Below the pieces are notes generated by a model. It made no database searches, had not been told where the DNA came from, and saw only the letters and a program-made list of their open reading frames with translations. From JACCWP01 sp963785115 (lineage in GTDB: Bacteria; Actinomycetota; Actinomycetes; Propionibacteriales; Nocardioidaceae), in contig CAWATY010000006.1 in NCBI GenBank assembly GCA_963785115.1, forward strand, positions 682,001-746,000: 64,000 bases of DNA, read 5' to 3'. The position numbers and the translations under genes were made by a program. Below are positions 1 to 7,970 of the stretch, piece by piece (the first letter of the stretch is position 1; each line of letters opens with the position of its first letter).

Positions 1-306
1 GCTGTCGGCCGCGTCGGCTTCGATGACCCGATGACCGTCACGGCCGTCGACGTCCCGCAGTCCTACGAGGTCGTGCACACCGGCCGGGTGGTCAAGGGCG
101 TCGGCGCCTTCGTGGTGGAGCCCGATGGCGGTGGCAGCCGCTTCACCTGGTGGGAACGCGTCGACGTGCCCGGTGGGCCGCTCGCCCCGGTGGTCTGGTG
201 GGTGGGCGGTCCGCTGACCCGGCTGCTGTTCGGCTGGGCGCTTCGCCGGCTGCGCCGGCTGGCGGAGGCGGAGACCGAGGACGTGCGAGCGGCGGACTCC
301 GCGTGA
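1..306 (+). CDS. SRPBCC-family protein, 5' end outside the window
   Basis: The frame is open from base 1, so the true start lies upstream; about 101 residues are visible. The end of the fragment (WWERVDVPGG, then a hydrophobic stretch and an Arg-rich helix) looks like the C-terminal half of polyketide-cyclase/START-like SRPBCC proteins, which bind hydrophobic ligands in a helix-grip fold. No catalytic residue can be assigned. Its TGA stop overlaps the GTG start of the glycosylase gene, so the two are probably co-translated. The family is inferred from a fragment and no substrate can be named. Confidence 0.55.
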   Translation, partial: AVGRVGFDDPMTVTAVDVPQSYEVVHTGRVVKGVGAFVVEPDGGGSRFTWWERVDVPGGPLAPVVWWVGGPLTRLLFGWALRRLRRLAEAETEDVRAADSA

Positions 307-890
307 GCGGCGCCGTCGTCGGCGACGACGGGCGCGCCCGCTGCCCGTGGGGCGACGCGCCGGCGGACTATCGCGCCTACCACGACACCGAGTGGGGCCG
401 ACCCGTCACCAGTCGCAACGGCCTGTTCGAGCGGATCAGCCTCGAGGCCTTCCAGTCCGGCCTGTCCTGGCTGACGATCCTGCGCAAGCGCGAGGCGTTC
501 CGGTCGGCCTTCGCCGGGTTCGACCCCGACCGGGTCGCGGAGTTCGGCGACGCCGACGTCGAGCGACTGCTGCTCGACGCGGGCATCGTCCGCAACCGCG
601 CCAAGATCCTGGCCACCGTGTCCAACGCCAGGGCCGTGACGGCGCTCGACGTCTCGCTGCCCGACCTGCTGTGGGGGTTCGCCCCCGAGCCGCCGCGCCC
701 GGCCCCGACCGGGCTCGGTGACGTACCGGCGGTCACCGCCGAGTCGACGGCGATGGCCAAGGAGCTGCGGCGGCGCGGGTTCCGCTTCGTCGGGCCCACC
801 ACGGCCTACGCGCTGATGCAGGCGGCGGGGCTCGTCAACGACCACCTGGCAGAGTGCTGGGTGCGCGGCGGCACCGCCGCCGGTCCGTGA
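303..890 (+). CDS. tag: DNA-3-methyladenine glycosylase I (Tag)
   Basis: This cytoplasmic base-excision repair enzyme removes 3-methyladenine from alkylated DNA. The 195-residue length is normal. The opening CPWGDAP and the YHDTEWG segment are family hallmarks. The structural zinc ligands of E. coli Tag are matched by C14, H27, H181 and C185 (motif NDHLAEC). The GTG at 303 is chosen because it overlaps the preceding stop (GTGA) and puts CPWG at the usual distance from the N-terminus; the longer upstream frame is only non-coding readthrough. In M. tuberculosis tagA is also followed closely by a DUF3117 gene; here a peptidase, a hydratase and PaaX lie between. Confidence 0.93.
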   Translation: MSGAVVGDDGRARCPWGDAPADYRAYHDTEWGRPVTSRNGLFERISLEAFQSGLSWLTILRKREAFRSAFAGFDPDRVAEFGDADVERLLLDAGIVRNRAKILATVSNARAVTALDVSLPDLLWGFAPEPPRPAPTGLGDVPAVTAESTAMAKELRRRGFRFVGPTTAYALMQAAGLVNDHLAECWVRGGTAAGP

Positions 891-900
891 AGGGGGCGAC

Positions 901-1701
901 ATGAGGCTTCGCACGACCTGGCCGGTCGCGGCCGCACTGCTGCTCGCCGTGACGCTGCTGCCCGCCGGCGCGGCACCCGCGACCTCGTCGACGGCTCACC
1001 AGGCGGCACCTCAGACGGCGCCGACGTCGAGCGACGGCTGGCGCGGCCGGCCCGCAGTGCTCGAGGCGCGGATCATCGGCCGCAGCGTCCACGACCGCCC
1101 GATCTACGCCTTCCACCTCGGTGACCCGGACGCGAGAAAGACCGTCGTGTTCATCGGCGCGATGCACGGCGACGAGCGGCAGTCCGACGACCCGCTCAAG
1201 CACCTGCGCGACCACCAACCGATCCGCGGCGTCGACCTGTGGGTCATCCCGGTCATGAACCCCGACGGCTACGCCCGCGGCGCGCGCAAGAACGGGCACG
1301 GCGTCGACCTCAACCGCAACTTCCCGGTCCACTGGCGCGACCTCGACGGCGTCTACGAGTCCGGGCCGCACCCGGCCTCGGAGCCGGAGACCAAGGCGGT
1401 GATGGCGTTCCTGCGCCGGATCGACCCCGACCACATGGTCTCGCTGCACCAACCGCTGCGCGGGATCGACCCCCGGACCAAGAACCCTGCCTTCGCCCGG
1501 CGGCTGGCCCGCAACATCTACCTGCCGCTGCACCGCATCGACTGCGGCGGCGTCTGCCACGGCACGATGACGCAGTGGTTCAACAAGCGACGCGCGGGTG
1601 ACTCCATCACCGCCGAGCTGGCCGCCCACCCGCAGCGCCGCTACCTGAACAAGGTCTGCCCCAACGGCATGCTGCGCACGGTCTACGCCCGCCGCGGCTG
1701 A
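901..1701 (+). CDS. Secreted M14-family zinc carboxypeptidase / murein peptide amidase-like
   Basis: A predicted exported metallopeptidase of 266 residues. Residues 1-28 form a classical signal peptide (MRLR, a hydrophobic core, PAGAAPA). The M14 zinc site is visible: H89 and E92 in GAMHGDE, and H183 in SLHQP. The substrate-binding DLNRNF lies near 136-141 and a catalytic glutamate candidate is E239 (ITAEL). Short M14 enzymes of this type often cleave cell-wall peptides, as MpaA does, but the substrate is not shown here. It starts 10 bases after tag with GGGGGCGAC before the ATG, so it is probably in the same transcript. Confidence 0.85.
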   Translation: MRLRTTWPVAAALLLAVTLLPAGAAPATSSTAHQAAPQTAPTSSDGWRGRPAVLEARIIGRSVHDRPIYAFHLGDPDARKTVVFIGAMHGDERQSDDPLKHLRDHQPIRGVDLWVIPVMNPDGYARGARKNGHGVDLNRNFPVHWRDLDGVYESGPHPASEPETKAVMAFLRRIDPDHMVSLHQPLRGIDPRTKNPAFARRLARNIYLPLHRIDCGGVCHGTMTQWFNKRRAGDSITAELAAHPQRRYLNKVCPNGMLRTVYARRG

Positions 1702-1723
1702 CCGCAGCCGGGCGCTGAGCCGG

Positions 1724-2545
1724 TCAGCGCCCGCGGAACACCGGCGGCTGCTTGGCGACGAACGCGGCCACGGCGTCGCGGTGGTCCTGCGACGCCCCGG
1801 TGAGCGCCATCAGCCGTGCCTCGTGCGCCAGGCTGTCCGCGAGGTCGTGGCCGGCTGCGTACGCCAGCGCCTGGCGTACCGCGCCGTACGCCACCGTCGG
1901 GCCGGACGCGAGCTCGCGGGCCAACGTGGTCGCCTCGCCGAGCAGGTCACCGTCGGGCACGACCGACGTGGCCAGGCCGACCTCCAGGGCCTCGGCGGCG
2001 TCGACCGTCCGCGGCCGGTAGAGCAGGTCGAGCGCCCGGGCGTGACCGACCAGGCGCGGCAGCGTCCACGACGCCCCCGTGTCGCAGGACAGGGCGATGC
2101 CGGTGAAGGCCAGGTTGAACCCGGCACGGTCGGACAGCACCCGGTAGTCGCAGGCGAACGCGAGCGACGCACCGGCACCCGCCGCGATCCCGTTGACCCC
2201 GGCCACCACGGGCTTGGGCATCGTGGCCAGCGCCGTGGCGATGGGCGCGAAGTGCCGCTCCACCGTCGCCCACACCTCCTCGAGCGGCCGCTCGGCAAGG
2301 GCGGTGACGTGCTCCTTGAGGTCCTGGCCCACGCAGAACGCCCGGCCGGTGCCGGTCAGCAGCACCGCGCGCACCTCCGGGTCGCCCGTCGCCTGCTCGA
2401 CCGCCTCCTTGAGCAAGTCCTTGGTGATGGCGTCCAGGGCGTTCATCGCCTCGGGGCGCTGCAGGGTGATGGTCGCCAGGCCGTCTTCGACCTGGTAGGC
2501 GACGGGCGCGACGCCGGGTTCGGCAGGCGTAATCGGGGTGGTCAT
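1724..2545 (-). CDS. Enoyl-CoA hydratase/isomerase family protein
   Basis: A crotonase-superfamily enzyme of 273 residues. It has ITLQRPEAMNALD near the N-terminus, the oxyanion-hole segment GTGRAFCVGQDLKE, and GVNGIAAGAGASLAFACDYR. The aspartate after FCVGQ and the overall pattern resemble PaaB/PaaG-type hydratases of phenylacetate degradation and general beta-oxidation. The ATG at 2545 overlaps the stop of the PaaX-family gene (ATGA), so hydratase and regulator are translationally coupled. That pairing suggests a role in aromatic or acyl-CoA catabolism; the exact substrate is unknown. It converges on the M14 peptidase with a 22-base gap. Confidence 0.85.
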   Translation of the reverse strand: MTTPITPAEPGVAPVAYQVEDGLATITLQRPEAMNALDAITKDLLKEAVEQATGDPEVRAVLLTGTGRAFCVGQDLKEHVTALAERPLEEVWATVERHFAPIATALATMPKPVVAGVNGIAAGAGASLAFACDYRVLSDRAGFNLAFTGIALSCDTGASWTLPRLVGHARALDLLYRPRTVDAAEALEVGLATSVVPDGDLLGEATTLARELASGPTVAYGAVRQALAYAAGHDLADSLAHEARLMALTGASQDHRDAVAAFVAKQPPVFRGR

Positions 2546-3336
2546 CGGGGGTCTCCTCGTCGGGACAGGCAGGAGTCGACGAACCGGGCGGCGCCCGGTG
2601 CGAGCCGTTCGGCCTCGCGGTCGAAGAACGTGGCCGCAGCGTGGCCGGTCCAGCCGTCGGGCAGCAGCGGCGCGGGCAGCCCGGGGTCGCGGAACAGGAA
2701 CTTGCGCCACTCGTGCACCAGCCGGCTGCGGACCGCGAACTGGTGCTCGTCGTCGGCGTCCTCTTCGACCTCGGCGACCCACCCCTCGGCCTCGCCCTGC
2801 CACCGCGCGTACGCGTCGGCCAGGGCGTCGAGGTCCCACGCCTCCCGGGCCAGGGCCACCGGGTCGCCGGCGGGCTCCGAGCGGAACCGCGTCACCGTCG
2901 CGCCCTCGGCGTCCAGGGTCGCCGCCAGGTCGGGCGCCGGCCGTGCCGCCACCCAGGTCCCCCCGTCGAGCAGGGCGTAGCCGTGGAAGCCCAGCGCCGC
3001 GCGCAGCCGGTCGCGGGCGCTGCGGGAGCGCACCGGGGCGAGCACCAGCAGGTCCCAGTGGCCGTCCCAGTCGTCGTCGCGGGTCCGGTAGATGCGGCGG
3101 GCGGCCTCGTCGAGGCGTACCTGCGCGCGCTCGGTGATCGCGTAGCCGGGTCCGGCGGCCGTGGGCACCGGGCACAGCCACCCCTGCCGCACCATCCGGG
3201 ACACCGCGGTGCGTACGGCGGGGGCCGACACGTCGAGCGCCGCCAGCATCCGGACCAGAGCCGCGACCGGCGCCCGGCCGCCGCGCGGGCGTACGTGGTC
3301 GCCCAGCAGGTCGAACAGGGCCGAGCGCGCGTGCAC
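2542..3336 (-). CDS. PaaX-family transcriptional regulator
   Basis: A 264-residue regulator with the PaaX architecture. An N-terminal winged helix spans about 1-65 (ALFDLLGDHVRPRGG through VRTAVSRMVRQGWL). A central Cas2-like domain follows (WDLLVLAPVRSRSARDRLRAAL), then a C-terminal domain ending LVHEWRKFLFRDPGLP. PaaX proteins repress phenylacetyl-CoA catabolism and are relieved by the CoA thioester. Here it is transcribed first and overlaps the hydratase by four bases, so it probably controls its own small operon. A CAGACT hexamer six bases upstream of the GTG supports this start and a leaderless message. Confidence 0.85.
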   Translation of the reverse strand: MHARSALFDLLGDHVRPRGGRAPVAALVRMLAALDVSAPAVRTAVSRMVRQGWLCPVPTAAGPGYAITERAQVRLDEAARRIYRTRDDDWDGHWDLLVLAPVRSRSARDRLRAALGFHGYALLDGGTWVAARPAPDLAATLDAEGATVTRFRSEPAGDPVALAREAWDLDALADAYARWQGEAEGWVAEVEEDADDEHQFAVRSRLVHEWRKFLFRDPGLPAPLLPDGWTGHAAATFFDREAERLAPGAARFVDSCLSRRGDPR

Positions 3337-3342
3337 GCGCCG

Positions 3343-3348
3343 AGTCTG
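3343..3348 (-). promoter_or_regulatory. Putative -10 element of the PaaX operon
   Basis: CAGACT on the minus strand ends six bases before the GTG at 3336, the spacing of leaderless actinobacterial transcripts. It was found by eye; no -35 box was recognised. Confidence 0.4.
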
Positions 3349-3468
3349 CCGGTCGGCACCTGCGCGCGGGGTCGTCGGGGTACGGAATAATGGTCCCAGC
3401 GACGGCGCCGCGATGCTCGTGCCCCCACCTGGGGTGCGCGCGGCTGACGCGAGAGAAGGGGTACGCGC

Positions 3469-3636
3469 ATGGCGGCCATGAAGCCGAGGACGGGCGACGG
3501 TCCGCTCGAGGTGACCAAGGAGGGCCGGGGCATCGTGATGCGGGTTCCTCTCGAGGGGGGCGGCCGGCTCGTGGTCGAGCTGAACGCCGCGGAGGCCGGC
3601 GAGCTGGGGGACGCACTCAAGGCCGTCGTGTCCTGA
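3469..3636 (+). CDS. DUF3117 small protein
   Basis: A 55-residue protein beginning MAAMKPRTGDGPLEV, with TKEGRGIVMRVPLEGGGR and LGDALKAVV at the end. This is the near-invariant DUF3117 sequence found across actinobacteria (Rv1211 in M. tuberculosis, from memory). Function is unknown. The ATG at 3469 follows GAGAGAAGGGG at good Shine-Dalgarno distance, and a second ATG three codons later is less likely because the family begins MAAM. An AT-rich GAATAAT near 3385-3391 could be its -10 box with a leader of about 70 bases. Homologs normally lie close to tag, as here. Confidence 0.93.
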   Translation: MAAMKPRTGDGPLEVTKEGRGIVMRVPLEGGGRLVVELNAAEAGELGDALKAVVS

Positions 3637-3729
3637 CCGAACCCTGCCGAGGTCCCGGTGAGCGCGCTCCCGGGGCCTCGCGCATGCCCGGAGCCGTCGC
3701 ACCCGGCGACCAGGGAGGAGCAGCCGAGC

Positions 3730-5272
3730 GTGTCCGTGCCGACGCAGACGTCGTGGATCCCGCGCGTCGAGGTGTCCAGCGAGCCGCTGAGCGCCGTCAC
3801 CGACGTCGCGGTGGTCGCGCTGCCGGTGCTGGCCGCCCGCCCCGAGAGCGCGGGCCAGGGCCGCCTCGGCCCGGGTGCGGGTGACGTCGCAGCGGCGCAC
3901 CGGCTCGACCTCGCTTCAGTGCTGGCCGACGCCTCGCACACCGGGGCGGCCGGCGAGACCCACGTGCACCCCCTGGACGGGCTCCGGCTGCTGCTGGTGG
4001 GCGTCGGCGGTGCGACGCCGGCGGACATGCGCCGCGCGGGCGCCGCGGTCGCCCGGCAGGCGCGGGGTCACGGTCCGGTGGCCACCTCGGTGGCGGCGGC
4101 CGCCGGCGAGGCGACGCGGGCCGACGGCGTCCAGGCGTTCGTCGAGGGCCTGCTGCTGGCGTCCTTCACCCTGACCTGGCGCCGGGGCGGACCCGAGCGC
4201 CCGCCCGTCGCCCCGGGTCGTGCTGTGCGGGGTCGACGACTCCCCGGCGGTGCAACGCGGCGTGGTCGTCGGCCGCGCGGGCTGGGCGGCGCGCGAGGTG
4301 GCGTCCTGGCCGTCGCGGGAGAAGACGCCACAGTGGGTGGCCGAGCGGGCCGAGCGGTTGGCGGCCGAGACCGGGCTGCGCTGCCGGGTGCGAGACGAGT
4401 CGGCGCTGGCAGCAGAGGGGTTCGGCGGCATCCTCGGCGTGGGCCAGGGCTCGGTGCACCCGCCACGGCTGATCGAGCTGGCGTACGCGCCCCGCGGCAG
4501 CGCACGCCGCCCGCACGTGGTGCTGGTGGGCAAGGGGATCACCTTCGACACCGGTGGCCTGTCGCTCAAGCGGAGCGACGGCATGGTGATGATGCGGCGC
4601 GACGTCACCGGTGGTGCCGTGGTGCTCGCCGTGCTGACCGCGCTGCGCGACCTGGACGTGCCGCTGCGCGTGACCGGGCTCATCTGCGCGGCCGAGAACG
4701 CCATCGGCGGCGGTGCGCAACGACCCGGTGACGTCATCCGCCACCACGGCGGCCGGACCTCCGAGGTGCTCAACACCGACGCCGAGGGCCGGCTGGTCCT
4801 CGCCGACGGGCTGGCCTACGCGGCGGCGTCGCTGCGCCCCGACGTGCTGGTCGACGTCTCGACGCTGACCCACGCCGTGACGATGACCCTGGGCCGGACC
4901 CTCGGCGGCATGTACAGCGACGACGACGCGCTGGCCGCGGCCCTGCTGGCGGCGGGTGAGCGGGCGGGTGAGCCGCTGTGGCGACTGCCGCTGGTCGACG
5001 ACTACGAGGCCGACATCGCCTCCGACGTGGCCGACGCCCGCAACACCGGCGGCGCCATCGGCGGCGTGGGTGCGGGGTCGATCACGGCGGCCCTGTTCCT
5101 GCGGCCATTCGCGGCCGGAGTGCCGTGGGCGCACCTGGACCTGTCCAGCGCGGCGGAGTCGACCAAGGACGCCGACGTGTGGACCGAGGGGCCGACCGGG
5201 TTCGGCGCTCGGGCGCTGCTCGCCTGGCTGACCTCGCCCGACCCCTTGGCCGGCGTCCGCCGCGCCGGCTGA
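3730..5272 (+). pseudogene. pepA: Leucyl aminopeptidase (M17) interrupted by a frameshift
   Basis: The two halves of one M17 aminopeptidase lie in different frames. The N-terminal macro-like domain reads from GTG 3730 in the frame of base 3730 to about base 4200. The catalytic domain continues in the next forward frame to the TGA at 5272, with KGITFDTGGLSLK, RRDVTGG, AENAIGGGAQRPGD and the signature NTDAEGRLVLAD. The switch lies between about 4175 and 4215, in GC-rich runs such as CGGGGCGG and CGCCCCGGGTCG. One extra base, or two missing ones, would explain it. All visible active-site segments are intact, so this could be a sequencing indel, a recent mutation or, less likely, recoding. Confidence 0.85.
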
Positions 5273-5276
5273 TCCC

Positions 5277-5825
5277 TCACCCGGTCGGCACCCAGTAGCG
5301 CAGCTTCACCCCGCGCCGGTCCTCGAGCACCCCGCCGTTGGCCTCGATCACCCGGCGGGAGGCGACGTTGTCGTGGTCGCAGGTGATCAGCGTGGGATCG
5401 ATGCCGAGGCCGTGGGCCACCGGCAGCGCGGCGGCGAGCATGGCGGTCGCGTGCCCCTGCCGGCGTGCCGACGGCCGGATCATGTAGCCGATGTGGCCGC
5501 CGACGTCGCGCAGCACCGGGGTCAGCCGGTGCCGGATCGAGATCCGGCCCAGCCAACGATCGCCGTCCACCCACCACAGCAGGGTGTCGGGCACGTACTC
5601 GGCGGGGCGGAGGGCGTCCTCGTCGGCGCAGCGCAGCTGGTGCTCGACGAACCGTCCGAACCCCTCCGGGTCGGTCAGCTCGGTCTGGGTCCAGACCACC
5701 GCCTCGGGCGACGGCCTGGTGAGCCCCAGCCAACGGTCGGCGTCGGGGGAGTCGGCGCGACACTCGGCCAACGCGTCCAGGAAGCCGGCGCGCAGCCTCG
5801 TGGTGGGACGGACGAGCTCGGCCAC
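5277..5825 (-). CDS. GNAT-family N-acetyltransferase
   Basis: A 182-residue acetyltransferase. The acetyl-CoA binding segment is visible as GYMIRPSARRQGHATAML (the R-x-x-G-x-A motif), followed by ITCDHDNVASRRVIEANGG, typical of RimJ/RimL-like GNATs. The acceptor is unknown. GTG 5825 is the best start: it begins just after the O-methyltransferase stop at 5845 with a 19-base gap, and the frame further upstream lies inside that gene. It probably forms an operon with the methyltransferase. It converges on pepA with four bases between the stops. Confidence 0.8.
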   Translation of the reverse strand: MAELVRPTTRLRAGFLDALAECRADSPDADRWLGLTRPSPEAVVWTQTELTDPEGFGRFVEHQLRCADEDALRPAEYVPDTLLWWVDGDRWLGRISIRHRLTPVLRDVGGHIGYMIRPSARRQGHATAMLAAALPVAHGLGIDPTLITCDHDNVASRRVIEANGGVLEDRRGVKLRYWVPTG

Positions 5826-5844
5826 GGCGGCGTGCGGGTGCGAG

Positions 5845-6471
5845 TCAGGCGAGCTTCTGGGCGACGAGGAGCCCGTCGCCGACGGGGAGCAGCAGCGGCA
5901 GCAGGGTCTCGTCGTCGCGGACGGCCCGGCCGAGCTCGCGGATGGTGACCGTCTCCTCGTCGCGCTGGGACGGGTCGGCCACCCGGTCGTGCCACAGCGC
6001 GTTGTCGATCGCCACGATGCCGCCCGGGCGCAGCAGCCGCAGCGCCTCGCGCAGGTAGTCGGCGTACTCACCCTTGGCGGCGTCGCAGAGCACGAGGTCG
6101 TAGTGGCCGTCGGTGAGTCGCGGCAGCACGTCGAGCGCGGCGCCGGCGATCAGCCGGTAGCGCTGGGGGGCGATGCCCGCCTCGGTGAAGGTCTCCTTGG
6201 CCAGCCGCTGGTGCTCCGGCTCGAGGTCGACGCTGGTGAGCACCCCGTCGGGCGCCATCCCGCGCATCAGCCAGAGCCCGGACACCCCGGTGCCGGTGCC
6301 GATCTCGACCACGGCCTTGGCCTCGACCAGCGCGGCGAGGAATCGCAGGGTGGCTCCACCGCCGGCCCCGATCGGCGTCACGCCGACCTCCTCGGCCCGG
6401 CCGCGGGCACTGTGCAGCGCCTCGTCCTCGGGGACGAACTCGTCGGTGTATGCCCAGCTGCTGGGCGACAT
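5845..6471 (-). CDS. Class I SAM-dependent O-methyltransferase
   Basis: A 208-residue enzyme of the caffeoyl-CoA/catechol O-methyltransferase family (Methyltransf_3). It shows VVEIGTGTGVSGLWL (motif I), SVDLEPEHQRLAKE (motif post I), YDLVLCDAAKGEYADYL (metal/SAM region) and GGIVAIDNALW. The substrate is unknown. Rv1220c beside M. tuberculosis sigE is the same family in the same divergent arrangement, which supports orthology by context. The intergenic space to sigE is 260 bases and should hold both promoters; none was assigned with confidence. Confidence 0.87.
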   Translation of the reverse strand: MSPSSWAYTDEFVPEDEALHSARGRAEEVGVTPIGAGGGATLRFLAALVEAKAVVEIGTGTGVSGLWLMRGMAPDGVLTSVDLEPEHQRLAKETFTEAGIAPQRYRLIAGAALDVLPRLTDGHYDLVLCDAAKGEYADYLREALRLLRPGGIVAIDNALWHDRVADPSQRDEETVTIRELGRAVRDDETLLPLLLPVGDGLLVAQKLA

Positions 6472-6691
6472 CGGTGTGCTGATGGCGCGCTCCTCGTCGG
6501 TGCGGTGGCGGTGCCCGTACGGGTGCTCGGCAGCCTAGTGCGTGGGCGGCCGGCCGGGCGGCAACGCGGGCGGTAACGAGGCGCCAGCGAGATGGGTGAC
6601 GGACTTCGGCAACCGTCAGGGCTCTCTCACCGTCTTCTCAGGTGAGGGGGGAAGGCTCGAGCCACCGACGGCCGTGCCGTCGCCGCTCACT

Positions 6692-6708
6692 CCGTCCCGT
6701 CGGGACGG
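6692..6708 (+). promoter_or_regulatory. Perfect hairpin just upstream of the sigE ribosome-binding site
   Basis: CCGTCCC-GTC-GGGACGG forms a 7-bp stem with a 3-base loop, ending 23 bases before the sigE ATG and a few bases before the GGTGGGAGGAGC ribosome-binding region. A weaker CTCACC/GGTGAG pair lies upstream (6626-6646). It may modulate sigE translation, but no regulator is implied by sequence alone. Confidence 0.4.
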
Positions 6709-6731
6709 GGAGCCGGTGGGAGGAGCACGCC

Positions 6732-7373
6732 ATGCCCGTCATCTCGCGGCGTGGGTCGCGCCGTCAGGCCGTTGACCAGAGTCCGGTGCCGGAGCCCGTG
6801 CTGGAGCCGTTGCCCGACGTCGGCTCGTGGGAGGAGATCGTCCGTGAGCACTCCGGACGCGTCTACCGGCTCGCCTACCGCCTCACCGGCAACCCGCACG
6901 ACGCCGAGGACCTGACCCAGGAGGTCTTCGTGCGGGTCTTCCGGTCGCTGCACACCTACACCCCGGACAACTTCGCCGGGTGGCTGCACCGCATCACCAC
7001 CAACCTCTTCCTGGACAAGGCGCGTCGGCGGGCCCGGCTGCGCTTCGACGCCCTCGGTGATGAGGCCGTCGAGCGGCTGGCGAGCAACGCCGCCGCTGCC
7101 GACCGGCCGCTGACCGAGAACATGTTCGACGCCGACGTCGAGCAGGCGCTGGCCGACCTCCCGGAGGAGTTCCGGGCCGCCGTGGTGCTCTGCGACGTCG
7201 AGGGCCTGTCGTACGAGGAGATCGCGGCGGTGCTCGACATCAAGCTCGGAACGGTCCGCTCCCGGATCCACCGCGGCCGCAAGCTGCTGCGGGCCGCGCT
7301 GGCCCACCGCGCGCCGCGTACCGGTCGCACCCGCTTCTCCGGCCCGCTCGACCCGGTTATCGTCGGCACGTGA
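6732..7373 (+). CDS. sigE: ECF sigma factor SigE
   Basis: An extracytoplasmic-function sigma factor of 213 residues. Region 2 covers about 36-105 (YRLAYRLTGNPHDAEDLTQE, then FAGWLHRITTNLFLDKARRR). Region 4 covers about 135-190 (LPEEFRAAVVLCDVEGLSYE, then GTVRSRIHRGRKLLR). It directs RNA polymerase to envelope-stress promoters. The ATG at 6732 follows GGGAGG and is preferred over upstream codons that would add an Arg-rich leader. Its TGA overlaps the GTG of the anti-sigma gene, and htrA follows, matching the sigE-rseA-htrA module of mycobacteria. Confidence 0.93.
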   Translation: MPVISRRGSRRQAVDQSPVPEPVLEPLPDVGSWEEIVREHSGRVYRLAYRLTGNPHDAEDLTQEVFVRVFRSLHTYTPDNFAGWLHRITTNLFLDKARRRARLRFDALGDEAVERLASNAAAADRPLTENMFDADVEQALADLPEEFRAAVVLCDVEGLSYEEIAAVLDIKLGTVRSRIHRGRKLLRAALAHRAPRTGRTRFSGPLDPVIVGT

Positions 7374-7873
7374 GGTGTCCCGACAGCGCCACCGTGGTGG
7401 CGTGGGTCGACGGTGAGCTCGCCGGCGAGACCGCCGACGGGCTGGCCGGGCACGTCGACTCCTGCCGGCGCTGCCGCGCCGTCGAGCGCGCCCAGCGACA
7501 GGTGAAGCGGCGCACCTCCCAGCTCGGCGGTCCGCGGCCCAATGCCGCGCTGCTGTCCGCGCTGCTGACCCTGCCGCAGGTGGAGCACGACCGGGCGCTG
7601 CGCCGGGCGCACCGCCGAAGCTGCGGCGACCTCACCAGCCACGACCCCGCAGCCACCCGGTTCCGGCTGCTGGTCGCGGGCGTGGGCGCGGCCGCCTGGC
7701 TGGTGGCAGCCACCTGGACCGCACCGGCACCTGCCGAGCACGCCCCGGCCTCTCCGGCGCCCGCCGAACCCACCTCGGTGGCCGAGCCGGTGTCCGGCGA
7801 ATCGGGCGGGATGCCGCTCAGTCGCTGGGACGCGATCCCCGCCTCGGCGGCCGTCGGCGCCGCCGCACGCTGA
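7370..7873 (+). CDS. rseA: Anti-sigma factor RseA, zinc-binding type
   Basis: A 167-residue membrane anti-sigma factor that should hold SigE inactive until envelope stress. The N-terminal ZAS domain has the HxxxCxxC signature at H28, C32 and C35 (HVDSCRRC). One hydrophobic segment lies near residues 100-120 (LLVAGVGAAAWLVAATW), followed by a short Ala/Pro-rich outer tail. The GTG start overlaps the sigE stop (GTGA), giving coupled, near-stoichiometric synthesis with its partner. In M. tuberculosis RseA is degraded after phosphorylation; whether that applies here cannot be seen. Confidence 0.9.
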   Translation: MRCPDSATVVAWVDGELAGETADGLAGHVDSCRRCRAVERAQRQVKRRTSQLGGPRPNAALLSALLTLPQVEHDRALRRAHRRSCGDLTSHDPAATRFRLLVAGVGAAAWLVAATWTAPAPAEHAPASPAPAEPTSVAEPVSGESGGMPLSRWDAIPASAAVGAAAR

Positions 7874-7970
7874 TCGCCCGGTCAGGCCCCTTGGGCGCAG
7901 AAGGCGTCGTTTGTCGGCGTACGTCATGCTGGGGGGTGCACCAGACCACCCAGCCGGGGAGCCGCACCGC

